Below are positions 6,486-14,156 of a DNA stretch of 61,762 bases, one piece after another. The translations under genes and the position numbers were made by a program. Position 1 is the first letter of the stretch, and every line of letters begins with the position of its first letter. Below the pieces are notes generated by a model that was not told where the DNA came from, did not search any database, and saw only the letters and a program-made list of their open reading frames with translations. Origin of the DNA: JAVBLU01 sp031553225 (GTDB taxonomy: Bacteria; Bacillota; Clostridia; Christensenellales; UBA1750); assembly GCA_031553225.1 (NCBI GenBank), contig JAVBLU010000050.1, positions 1-61,762 of the forward strand. Direction: 5' to 3'.

Positions 6486-7889
6486 TTACGCGGCCGCCAG
6501 CCGCTGCCACAGCGCCAGCGGCGTCTCGGTCCTGATGGGTCCGCCCGCGCGGGCGTCCGGCCATCCGCCCACGGCGAAGGCCGTGCCCGCCTGTGCGTTC
6601 ACGGACGTGAAGAATGTGTCCAGCGCCTGCTGCAGCAAAAGAAACGCCGACGCCCGCACCGGCTGGCCCGCCAGCACGGGCGGGTAGCTGCCGCCCGCAG
6701 CGCCGGCCACGGCCTCCTGCAGCGCCCGCGCGTCGGCCGCGGCGAGCGGACGCCCAGACAGCGCCGGCGCGGCGGCGGGTTCCACGCTGAACGCTAGATT
6801 CGTTTCGGCGGAGGCAAAGCCCCGGCTGTCTCGGCTGCGCAGGCGTACCCAGGCCGCCCCGGGCGCGCGCTCCGCGCCCAGATAAGCGATGCCCTGCCCG
6901 GCCTGACGCGTGTCGTGGGTAAAGGACGCGGGCATCGCCGCCGAGCTGACCCACGCCCCGTCCGCGTACACCTCCAGCGACAGGCTGCAAAGCCCCGCGC
7001 CGCCGGGATGCGCCGCCGCGCCTGTGCCCTCGGCCCATCCGGGCAGCGTTATGGCGATCACCCCGCCCCGCGACGCCCGCCCGCCCATGCGCGGAAAAAG
7101 CGCCGCCGGCGGCGCGGGCGGCCGGGAGGCGACCACGCTCTTCTCAGCCGACCACGGCCCGGCCGCGCCGCCCGCCGAAAGGCCCCGCACGGCCACTACC
7201 GCGCCCGCGCCCGCCGCCCACGTAACGGGCAGATCATAGCTCGTGCCCGCCGCGGCGGCAACCGCGCCGTCCGCCCGCACCTCCCAGGACGCTGCGGGCG
7301 TGCCGCCCCCGTCCTGCCAGGAAAGGTGCGCGCTCCCGCCGCACACGGCAAAATCCGGCGCGGTGAGCAGCGGCATGGCGGGCGCCGGGTCCTGATAGAT
7401 GAGCTGAAACACCGGCCGCCGGTCGGGGTTCGCGTCCGTCAGAAGATAGGTATAGCTCGTGTCCCCCCGAACGGCGATGCCCGTGGCCGTTCCGGACAGG
7501 AGCGCCTGCGCCGTGGACAGGGGCAGATCCCGCCAGGTGTTCTGGCCGTACACATACGGCGGCGCGGGCGATGTGGTGCCGGGCGCGTAGAAGGGCGCGC
7601 TCAGGGCGATGCTCAGGGGCGGGCCGCTGGAGGTGGTGGACGGGCAGGTAAGCACGTCGTGGATGAGCGTCGCGTCCGCCTGATTTCCGGCGTTGGAGCG
7701 GCACATCCACATGCGCGCGCCCGCAAGCCCGGTCAGGGTAAGGCCGGAAAGGTCCAGCCAGAAACAGGCGGTGCGGTAGTCGTAGCTCAGCGACCGGTCG
7801 GTATAGATGATGGTGTCGCTGTAGGTGTACAGCGAGTTGAGCGTGCGGCAGGTGCTCGTACGGATGATGGGCACGTTCACGTACGTCAT
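6486..7889 (-). CDS. Phage-tail/adhesin-like multidomain protein
   Basis: A 467-residue protein with no signal peptide. Residues 1-170 look like a beta-sandwich of the DNRLRE-like type (YRTACFWLDLSGLTLTGLAG, then FQLIYQD). Two Ala/Gly-rich fibronectin-III-like segments follow (about 175-270 and 270-390; for example SAHLSWQDGG and SWEVRADGA). A helical tail region (PLAAADARALQEAVAG) resembles the ends of Clostridia minor tail or fibre proteins. Family assignment is uncertain. It sits 10 bases downstream of the BppU-like gene and 14 bases upstream of the M15 peptidase, suggesting one transcript and a common particle or surface structure. Confidence 0.55.
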   Translation of the reverse strand: MTYVNVPIIRTSTCRTLNSLYTYSDTIIYTDRSLSYDYRTACFWLDLSGLTLTGLAGARMWMCRSNAGNQADATLIHDVLTCPSTTSSGPPLSIALSAPFYAPGTTSPAPPYVYGQNTWRDLPLSTAQALLSGTATGIAVRGDTSYTYLLTDANPDRRPVFQLIYQDPAPAMPLLTAPDFAVCGGSAHLSWQDGGGTPAASWEVRADGAVAAAAGTSYDLPVTWAAGAGAVVAVRGLSAGGAAGPWSAEKSVVASRPPAPPAALFPRMGGRASRGGVIAITLPGWAEGTGAAAHPGGAGLCSLSLEVYADGAWVSSAAMPASFTHDTRQAGQGIAYLGAERAPGAAWVRLRSRDSRGFASAETNLAFSVEPAAAPALSGRPLAAADARALQEAVAGAAGGSYPPVLAGQPVRASAFLLLQQALDTFFTSVNAQAGTAFAVGGWPDARAGGPIRTETPLALWQRLAAA

Positions 7890-7899
7890 GGCGTCCGCC

Positions 7900-8430
7900 T
7901 CACATCCACACCGCGCCGGTGACGCGCTCGGCGCTCACCTCGCGCAGCACGGCGTCCCCGCCCTGCCTGACGTAGTTCGCCAGCGCCGCTTCGTCGATTC
8001 CCCCGGCGAGGTTGGCAAGCGCCTCCTCGCAGCGCAGCACCAGCGCCTGCAGGGCCGATACCTCGCCCGCCGGCGCGGGCGGCAGACGCGAGAGGTCGGC
8101 CTGCACAAAGAAGCTGAAGCGCGCGCTGGACAGGCGGCTGTCGCCGTCCATCCACTGCACCGCCGCCTGCACCTCGCCGGGCACTTCCAGCTCCGGGCCG
8201 GCCACGTCGTAGCGGTACGCCCCGCCGCTGTGCTCAAGCGTGCCGCCCAGCTGCAGGCTGTCCGGCCGAGTGAACACGATGCGCGCCTGTCCGGTGCGCC
8301 CCAGCAGCCGGCCGGACGGGCGGATGAGGAAGCGGTACGCGCCGCCGTCCCCTTGCGTAAGCCGCAGCGCCGTGGGCAGAGCGGCCTGATCCCCCGCGTC
8401 CAGGGTGATGTCCAAATCCATTCGTTCCAT
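7900..8430 (-). CDS. BppU-like phage baseplate upper protein
   Basis: A 176-residue protein whose first 105 residues match the pattern of the BppU N-terminal domain: a beta start DLDITLDAGD, then ARIVFTRPDSLQLGG and GGAYRYDVAGPEL, ending WMDGDSRLSSARFSFFVQAD. In lactococcal phages this domain anchors receptor-binding proteins on the baseplate. The C-terminal 60 residues are helical and lack a receptor domain. The start at 8430 (MERMDLDITL) is chosen because GAGGGGG lies 9 bases upstream; a 25-residue extension to 8505 is possible but has no ribosome site. First gene of the three-gene minus-strand set. Confidence 0.7.
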   Translation of the reverse strand: MERMDLDITLDAGDQAALPTALRLTQGDGGAYRFLIRPSGRLLGRTGQARIVFTRPDSLQLGGTLEHSGGAYRYDVAGPELEVPGEVQAAVQWMDGDSRLSSARFSFFVQADLSRLPPAPAGEVSALQALVLRCEEALANLAGGIDEAALANYVRQGGDAVLREVSAERVTGAVWM

Positions 8431-8520
8431 GAAGCCATGCCCCCTCGTTCGTTTTCGCTCTGACCATAACGACGAAAACACGACACGGCGCGTCAGGTTC
8501 ATCAATTCTGTGGGTCAAGC

Positions 8521-8547
8521 ACCGCGTTTTCCCCCCGGCATAACATG
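8521..8547 (+). promoter_or_regulatory. Possible sigma-K-type promoter of the Cys-rich coat-like gene
   Basis: AC at 8521, a 16-base spacer and CATAACATG (8539-8547) resemble the late mother-cell sigma-K pattern (AC, then CATA-NNN-TA) with one mismatch. It lies about 45 bases before the start codon. The motif is short, so chance occurrence is quite possible. Confidence 0.3.
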
Positions 8548-8592
8548 GGAATGTAAGACCCCACCCCATGCCCCAAGAAGGAGGAACTCCCC

Positions 8593-9366
8593 ATGTCGTT
8601 TTACTCCTACAAGAACTGCAACCAGAGCTGCTGCCCCGGGCAGGTATCCGGCGATATCACAAGCGGCCTGAACGAAAAGGTATGCGTACAGCTGCAGAAG
8701 GTGTACGACAGCTGCCTGCAGCAGGAGCAGCTCACCAAGGTGAAGGTTACGGTCAACCAGCTGTGCGCCGTGGACCCAGCCTGCGACGCTCCCGCCTCCA
8801 TCACCCCGCCCATCACCTTTGAGAGCTGCCGCTCCTCGTCCACGGTGGGCACCATCCGCAACCTCACCATCGACCGCCTGTGCGACCGCCCGAACTTCGC
8901 GCGCGTGCGCTGCCTGGTGGACATTCCCATCGACATCCTCTTCGTTGACGCCAAATGCGTGGAGGGCATCGGCAAGGGCATCATCACCGTCTCCAAGGAC
9001 GTCCTCATGTTCATCCCCGACGAATCCATCGTTCCCTATACATTAGAGACGCTCGTGAGCGCGATTTGTGTGTCCGGTACTTATTTGGGCGGCAATGTGT
9101 TCGAGATCACCGTGTGCGTCACGATCATCCTGAAGATCATCGCCGAGGTGGAGCTCCTCATCCCGACCTACGGCTTCTGCCCCATCCCGCCCTGCGAGGA
9201 GTTCGCCGAGAACGTGTGCGACGAGTTCTTCAACCTGCCCATCTTCCCGCAGCACCCCGTGTGCGTGTGCGGGCAGGGCATGGTCAGCGCGATGCCGGCC
9301 GTCCCCACCACCTCCGTTCCCTGCGGCCAGGTCTCTCCCATGGGCGGCTGCTGCTGCGGCAAGTAG
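8593..9366 (+). CDS. Cysteine-rich, spore-coat-like hypothetical protein
   Basis: A 257-residue protein with about 22 cysteines, beginning MSFYSYKNCNQSCCPG and ending GGCCCGK. The middle is beta-rich and acidic/hydrophobic (VCVQLQKVYDSCLQQEQLTK; ARVRCLVDIPIDILFVDAKC; VFEITVCVTIILKIIAEVEL). KVCVQ-KVYDSC-QQ-QLT patterns are familiar from uncharacterised clostridial spore-surface proteins, so a coat or exosporium role is likely but unproven. There is no signal peptide or true membrane segment. The start follows AAGGAGGAACTCCCC. A sigma-K-like promoter candidate lies upstream. It is divergent from the tail-like genes. Confidence 0.6.
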   Translation: MSFYSYKNCNQSCCPGQVSGDITSGLNEKVCVQLQKVYDSCLQQEQLTKVKVTVNQLCAVDPACDAPASITPPITFESCRSSSTVGTIRNLTIDRLCDRPNFARVRCLVDIPIDILFVDAKCVEGIGKGIITVSKDVLMFIPDESIVPYTLETLVSAICVSGTYLGGNVFEITVCVTIILKIIAEVELLIPTYGFCPIPPCEEFAENVCDEFFNLPIFPQHPVCVCGQGMVSAMPAVPTTSVPCGQVSPMGGCCCGK

Positions 9367-9911
9367 TCCCCCAGGCCCGGGCTCCATCCGCGCGCTCCGG
9401 CGCACGCCGCGGGAGCGCGCGCCTGGCCCCCGGTCTTCCGGCGGCAGGCGGGGCGTAAGCCGCGCCGATGCGGGAGAACCGCTCTTGGCACAAAACCTGC
9501 AGGGCTGCCAAGCTCTGCAGGTTCTTGTGCGCTTGCAGCCGGCGGAGGCCCGCATGCAGCGGCCGGCGCGCAGCCCTTGCTTTTCCTCATTCCGTCGCCT
9601 CCGCCGGCGCGCGATCATTCAGGCGTGGCCGGCGCAGATCGAGTTTCCGTCGCCATGTTGGAAACACTGACTGTGCTTTGGCGCGCGGCTTATCGGAACG
9701 TATGACAAGCTTAGAGGATGCGCTTTGCACATAACCGGCATTTCCTGCATGCGCCGTACGGCGCGCGGCGGCGTTCGCCGTTTTATCTGCCCGCCCATAT
9801 CTGCGCGGGCCGCGCTTTTTCCTTGCGCCGCCGCCCCGCGCGGCCGGCCCTCTTTGCGCCGGGCGAGCTAAAGCGGGCGCGTTTTCCGCTCGATATTAGG
9901 AGGTAGGACGC
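9367..9911. other. 545-base gene-free stretch with an imperfect inverted repeat at 9488-9530
   Basis: No convincing reading frame was found. GCACAAAACCTGCAG (9488-9502) pairs with CTGCAGGTTCTTGTGC (9515-9530) apart from one bulged base, forming a 15-bp stem with a 12-base loop. No T run follows, so it is more like an operator or RNA element than a classical terminator. Local composition drops to more AT around 9650-9730. Confidence 0.5.
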
Positions 9912-10394
9912 TTGTGCGCGGAGGGAGGGACCGGCGTGTCGCTGCCCAAGGGCGTGGAGTTTATCGGCGTGGAACCCGTTATCCTTCGGGGAAACGCGCG
10001 CCGCGTTCAGCGCGAGCGCTTTGCGCTTTTTGATCCGTTCTCCGGCGGGGAGACGGCGCTGTCCGACCAGGAGGCGCGCTGCCTGCGCGCCGTGTTCGAC
10101 GTGCGCGCCCTGACCCCGCGGGCCTTCTTTCGCCTGCTGTGCGGCTATACCGTGCTGGGCGCCCTGCGCGCCATGGACCTGTACGGCGCCGTGGCCCGCG
10201 AAGCAAGCGGCGACCCGCACTTTTACGCCGTGGAAGACAGCGTGCTGAGCGAGCGCTGGGTACTCGCCCTGCCGGAGGGCGAGGAGCCCGCCGACAGGCT
10301 GCGCATGTGCCGCGAGGCCGCGCGCAGCGCCCGCACACCCGAACAAGCCGCCCTGCAAAACCGCATCGCCGACCTGTTGCAGGCCATCGCCTAA
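9912..10394 (+). CDS. Hypothetical protein, 160 residues
   Basis: Not recognised. The protein is cytoplasmic-looking and mixed alpha/beta: FIGVEPVILRGNARRVQRER and FALFDPFSGGETALSDQEAR near the N-terminus, then helical segments to the end (EQAALQNRIADLLQAIA). It has no signal peptide and no Cys motif. The start is a TTG after an excellent AGGAGGT 8 bases upstream; no ATG fits the site as well. It is followed by a bidirectional terminator. The clean ribosome site, terminator and codon usage like its neighbours make it a real gene. Confidence 0.7.
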   Translation: MCAEGGTGVSLPKGVEFIGVEPVILRGNARRVQRERFALFDPFSGGETALSDQEARCLRAVFDVRALTPRAFFRLLCGYTVLGALRAMDLYGAVAREASGDPHFYAVEDSVLSERWVLALPEGEEPADRLRMCREAARSARTPEQAALQNRIADLLQAIA

Positions 10395-10409
10395 GCGCTC
10401 CCTGAAGAC

Positions 10410-10446
10410 CCAAAGGGCCGTTCCCTGAAAAGGAACGGCCTTTTGG
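10410..10446. terminator. Bidirectional Rho-independent terminator
   Basis: CCAAAGGGCCGTTCC and GGAACGGCCTTTTGG form a long stem around a 7-base loop. A-rich and T-rich flanks on the two arms allow function on both strands. It separates the convergent hypothetical gene and the carboxypeptidase gene. Confidence 0.85.
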
Positions 10447-10534
10447 GGCGCAGCGCCCGCCGCTTGGCGGGCGGGAAAGGCGGGGCCGCCGCTCGCCCTG
10501 CATGACGGCCCCAACGGTGCGCGGCGGAAGCGGC

Positions 10535-11707
10535 CTAGTTGAGGTACCAGTGCCGCAGCACGCGGTACACGCCCGACAATAGCCCGGGCGCGCCCACGTC
10601 CTGCGCCGGGGCCACGGCAACGCCGCCCACGTCCCGCCCGCCGCGCAGCACGCGCGCCTCGCCCACGGCCTGCCCTGCCGCCAGGGGGGCCAGCAGCTCG
10701 GGCGCTTCGTACTGCAGCGTCACCTCCGCCTGCTCGCCCTTGCGCGTGAGCAGGCTAAAGTCGCTTTGCGCAACCAGGTCCACGCTCTTTTTGTCGCCGC
10801 GCGCAACCGGCACCTCGGCGGCGATCACCTCGCCCGCCTTCACCAAAACCCGCACGCCGTAATGGTCAAAGCCATAGTCCAGCATTTGCCCCGCCGCGTC
10901 GAAGCGCGCCTTGCCGGAGGGGCTGCCCAGCACCACGGCGATGAGCCGCATGCCGTTCTTGGTGGCGCTGGCGGACACGCAGTACCCGGCCTCGGCCGTG
11001 GAGCCGGTCTTCACCCCGTCCGCGCCTTCGTAGGTGCGCACCAGACGGTTCGTGTTCACAAGTTCGGTGCGCCGGCCGCTCGGGTGGGTGAGGGTGTCCA
11101 TCCAAGTGGTGGCCCAGGTGTGGTACGCCTCTTGCTCAAGCAGCGCAAGCGACAGCGCGGCCACGTCCCGCGCATTCATATGCTGGCCGTCAGCCGGAAG
11201 CCCTGTGCAGGTTTTGAACGCCGAACCGGTCAACCCCATTTCGGCCGCGCGCTCGTTCATTTTTTCCACAAAGGCACTCTCCGAGCCGCAGATCCGCTCG
11301 GCAAGCGCCACGGCCGCGTCGTTCGCGCTGGCGATGACCACGCACCGCAGCAGGTCGGACACGCTGTAGCTGGCGCCGGCGTCCAAAAACGCCTGCGAAC
11401 CAGGCGTTGCGGCCGCTGTCTTGCTCACGCTTACCATCTCGTCCAGCGCAAGGCGCTCCTCTGCCACCTCGTTCAAAACGATGAGCAGCGTCATGGTCTT
11501 CACCAGGGAGGCCGTCGGACGCGCGAGGTCGGCGTTCTTCTCAAAGAGCACCTGCCCGGTGCCCGCCTCCAGCAGCAGCGCCGATTCGGCGTTGATGGAG
11601 AAGGGCGGCACGTCCTGAAGCGGGGCCGCGGCCGCGCGTCCCCCGCCCGAAAGCATCAGCGCCACGCCCAACACAACAGCTAAAAACCCGCACATGGCTC
11701 GCCTCAT
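10535..11707 (-). CDS. dacF: D-alanyl-D-alanine carboxypeptidase (PBP5/DacF type)
   Basis: A 390-residue low-molecular-weight penicillin-binding protein. A signal peptide spans about 1-28. The serine-protease-like domain has SLVK (67-70), SAN (127-129) and KTG (233-235), the three canonical active-site motifs. The C-terminal PBP5-like beta domain spans about 300-375, and a short amphipathic end (LLSGVYRVLRHWYLN) probably lies on the membrane. It removes the terminal D-Ala from peptidoglycan stem peptides. ATG 11707 follows GGGAGGGG. It is divergent from uvrB. Whether it is the vegetative or sporulation paralogue cannot be decided from sequence. Confidence 0.93.
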   Translation of the reverse strand: MRRAMCGFLAVVLGVALMLSGGGRAAAAPLQDVPPFSINAESALLLEAGTGQVLFEKNADLARPTASLVKTMTLLIVLNEVAEERLALDEMVSVSKTAAATPGSQAFLDAGASYSVSDLLRCVVIASANDAAVALAERICGSESAFVEKMNERAAEMGLTGSAFKTCTGLPADGQHMNARDVAALSLALLEQEAYHTWATTWMDTLTHPSGRRTELVNTNRLVRTYEGADGVKTGSTAEAGYCVSASATKNGMRLIAVVLGSPSGKARFDAAGQMLDYGFDHYGVRVLVKAGEVIAAEVPVARGDKKSVDLVAQSDFSLLTRKGEQAEVTLQYEAPELLAPLAAGQAVGEARVLRGGRDVGGVAVAPAQDVGAPGLLSGVYRVLRHWYLN

Positions 11708-11805
11708 GACAACCCCTCCCGCCTATCTATATCGGCAGCGGAGGGAAAGTAGAACGGCCGGCCGCATGAAGCGACCGAATGGCCCCCGCGCCCCGGCCGG
11801 ATCCA

Positions 11806-11819
11806 CGCACTTTTGTTCG
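11806..11819. promoter_or_regulatory. Candidate LexA (SOS) box upstream of uvrB
   Basis: CGCACTTTTGTTCG differs by one base from the Gram-positive palindromic LexA consensus CGAAC-N4-GTTCG. It lies about 20 bases before the putative -35 region of uvrB, a typical SOS gene. Confidence 0.45.
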
Positions 11820-11840
11820 CGGAAAATCCGTTCTCACCCC

Positions 11841-11869
11841 TTTCCCGGCAGGGCAATACGTGGTATACT
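11841..11869 (+). promoter_or_regulatory. Putative uvrB promoter
   Basis: A good -10 TATACT (11864-11869) has TTTCCC (11841-11846) 17 bases upstream. The -35 is weak. The mRNA leader would be about 15 bases. Confidence 0.45.
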
Positions 11870-11889
11870 GCCGCCGGGAGGTGGGCTTT

Positions 11890-13908
11890 ATGGACCGCTT
11901 CGTCATCAAGTCGCCCTATTCGCCGCGCGGCGATCAGCCGCAGGCCATTGAAGCGCTCGCCCGGGGCATTGAGGAGGGACAGCGCCATCAGGTGCTGCTC
12001 GGCGCTACAGGCACGGGCAAAACTTTCACCATGGCGAACATCATCGAGCGCGTGCAGCGCCCCACGCTGGTCATCGCGCATAACAAAACCCTGGCCGCGC
12101 AGCTGTGCGCCGAGTTTCGGGAAATATTTCCCGACAACGCCGTGGAATACTTCGTTTCCTACTACGATTACTACCAGCCCGAGGCGTACATCGCCTCCAC
12201 CGACACGTACATCGAGAAGGATTCCAACATCAACGACGAGATCGACAAGCTGCGCCATTCGGCCACGGCCGCGCTCACCGAGCGCCGCGACGTGCTCGTC
12301 GTGGCGTCGGTGTCCTGCATCTATTCCATGGGCGACCCCTCCGAGTATGCGTCCCAGACGCTCTCCATCCGCCCGGGCCAGCGACGCGACCGCGACGAGT
12401 TTCTGCGGCAGCTGGTGGCCATCCAGTACGAGCGCAACGACTTCGACTTCCAGCGCGGCACCTTTCGCGTGCGGGGCGACACGGGGGAGATCGCGCCCGT
12501 TGCGCAGGAGGCGCGTGCCGTGCGCGTGGAGTTCTTCGGGGACGAGATCGAGCGCGTGTGCGAGGTGGACACGACCACCGGCCACGTGCTGGCGGTGGTG
12601 AAGCACGCGCTCATATTCCCCGCCACGCACTACGTGATGTCGCCGGACTCCCTGTTTGAGGGCATCGCCAACATCGAGCATGACCTGGAGACCCGCCTTG
12701 CGGAGCTGCACGAGGACGAGCGCCTGGTGGAGGAGCAGCGCCTGCGCCAGCGCACGCACTACGACCTGGAGATGATGCGGGAGATCGGCTACTGCACGGG
12801 CATTGAGAACTACTCGCGCTACTTTGACGGCCGCAGCCCGGGCGAGCCGCCCTTTACGCTGCTGGACTACTTCCCCAAGGACTTTCTGGTGATCATCGAC
12901 GAGTCGCACCAAAGCGTTCCGCAGGTGCGCGCCATGTACAACGGCGACCGGGCGCGCAAGGAATCGCTCGTGCAGTACGGCTTCCGCCTGCCCTCGGCCT
13001 TCGACAACCGCCCTTTGCGTTTTTTCGAGTTTGAGGAGCGGGTGAAGCAGTGCATCTACGTGTCCGCCACGCCCGGCCCCTACGAGCTGGAGCGGGCGAG
13101 CCAGATCGTGGAGCAGGTGATCCGCCCCACCGGCCTGATCGACCCGGAGGTGATCGTGCGCCCGGCGGTCGGCCAGGTGGACGATTTGTACGCCGAGATA
13201 CGCACGGTGGTGGGCGGCGGCAACCGCGTGCTCGTCACCACGCTCACCAAGCGCATGGCCGAGAACCTCACCCAGTACCTCAAGGAGATGCAGGTGCGCG
13301 TGCGCTACCTCCACTCCGACGTGGAGACGCTGGAGCGCATGCAGATCATCCGCGACCTGCGCCTGGGCGCGTTCGACGTGCTGGTGGGCATCAACCTGCT
13401 GCGCGAAGGGCTGGACCTGCCCGAGGTATCTCTGGTGGCCATTCTGGACGCCGACAAGGAGGGCTTTTTGCGCTCGGAAACGTCCCTGGTGCAAACCATC
13501 GGCCGCGCGGCGCGCAACGTGGAGGGCCGGGTGATCATGTACGCCGATCACATCACCGATTCCATGGCGCGGGCCATCTCCGAGACGAACCGCCGCCGCG
13601 AGCTGCAGATTGCCTACAACGAACAGCACGGCATCACCCCGCAAACCATCCGCAAGGCCGTACACGACCTGCTGGGCATCACCACCCAGCCCGACCAGAG
13701 CGTTCCGCCCGACGCCATGCAGGACGAGGAGCGAGCGGCCCTGATCGCCCACCTGCAGGACGAGATGGCCGCCGCGGCCGCCGACCTGGACTTTGAGAAG
13801 GCCGCCCGCCTGCGCGACCAGATATTTGCCCTGCGCGGGGAAAAACCCCTCTCCGTTCAGGACAAGGCCCCCAAGCGCCGCCCCGTGCGGCGGCGATCGC
13901 CCAAGTGA
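11890..13908 (+). CDS. uvrB: Excinuclease ABC subunit B
   Basis: A 672-residue UvrB of normal length. Walker A is GATGTGKT (38-45), the beta-hairpin reads YYDYYQPEAYI, the DEAD-like box is VIIDESHQS, helicase motif VI is QTIGRAARN, and the C-terminal UVR domain is DLDFEKAARLRDQIFAL, which contacts UvrC. It verifies damage and loads UvrC in nucleotide excision repair. ATG 11890 follows GGGAGGTGGG. Neither uvrA nor uvrC is adjacent. A LexA-like box and a -10 element lie upstream, consistent with SOS induction. Confidence 0.97.
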   Translation: MDRFVIKSPYSPRGDQPQAIEALARGIEEGQRHQVLLGATGTGKTFTMANIIERVQRPTLVIAHNKTLAAQLCAEFREIFPDNAVEYFVSYYDYYQPEAYIASTDTYIEKDSNINDEIDKLRHSATAALTERRDVLVVASVSCIYSMGDPSEYASQTLSIRPGQRRDRDEFLRQLVAIQYERNDFDFQRGTFRVRGDTGEIAPVAQEARAVRVEFFGDEIERVCEVDTTTGHVLAVVKHALIFPATHYVMSPDSLFEGIANIEHDLETRLAELHEDERLVEEQRLRQRTHYDLEMMREIGYCTGIENYSRYFDGRSPGEPPFTLLDYFPKDFLVIIDESHQSVPQVRAMYNGDRARKESLVQYGFRLPSAFDNRPLRFFEFEERVKQCIYVSATPGPYELERASQIVEQVIRPTGLIDPEVIVRPAVGQVDDLYAEIRTVVGGGNRVLVTTLTKRMAENLTQYLKEMQVRVRYLHSDVETLERMQIIRDLRLGAFDVLVGINLLREGLDLPEVSLVAILDADKEGFLRSETSLVQTIGRAARNVEGRVIMYADHITDSMARAISETNRRRELQIAYNEQHGITPQTIRKAVHDLLGITTQPDQSVPPDAMQDEERAALIAHLQDEMAAAAADLDFEKAARLRDQIFALRGEKPLSVQDKAPKRRPVRRRSPK

Positions 13909-14091
13909 GGAACGCGGCGCGGGTGGGCGCGGCGCCGTGCAGCCCGACGGCTTTCCCGCATGGGGCCGCCGGGCTTTTCCGCGCCCGGGCGGGCAGGGCG
14001 GCCTTCCCCGCGCGCATGCATTCGGGGCGGCGCAGCCTCCTCTTTCGTTCGGCGAGGGCGGCGCGGGGCCGCGCCCGGCCCCTTGGTTCCA

Positions 14092-14121
14092 CTTGTCGGA
14101 CAAGGCGAATGATGTTATGAT
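14092..14121 (+). promoter_or_regulatory. Promoter with operator-like palindrome for the beta-galactosidase gene
   Basis: TTGTCG (14093-14098), a 17-base spacer and TATGAT (14116-14121) form a plausible sigma-A promoter. The palindrome CTTGTcggACAAG (14092-14104) covers the -35 element, a position suited to a repressor. Confidence 0.5.
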
Positions 14122-14156
14122 ATCTTTGTATGTTTTGGAAGGCGGAGGTCGGTACC

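Noticed and set aside
6056..8430. Complete prophage
   Set aside because: No integrase, terminase, portal, capsid or sheath gene and no att-like repeats were seen; composition matches the chromosome.
11704..14103. A 799-codon minus-strand reading frame
   Set aside because: It is the antisense shadow of uvrB in high-GC DNA; the sequence is His/Val/Arg-rich with no domain and no ribosome site.
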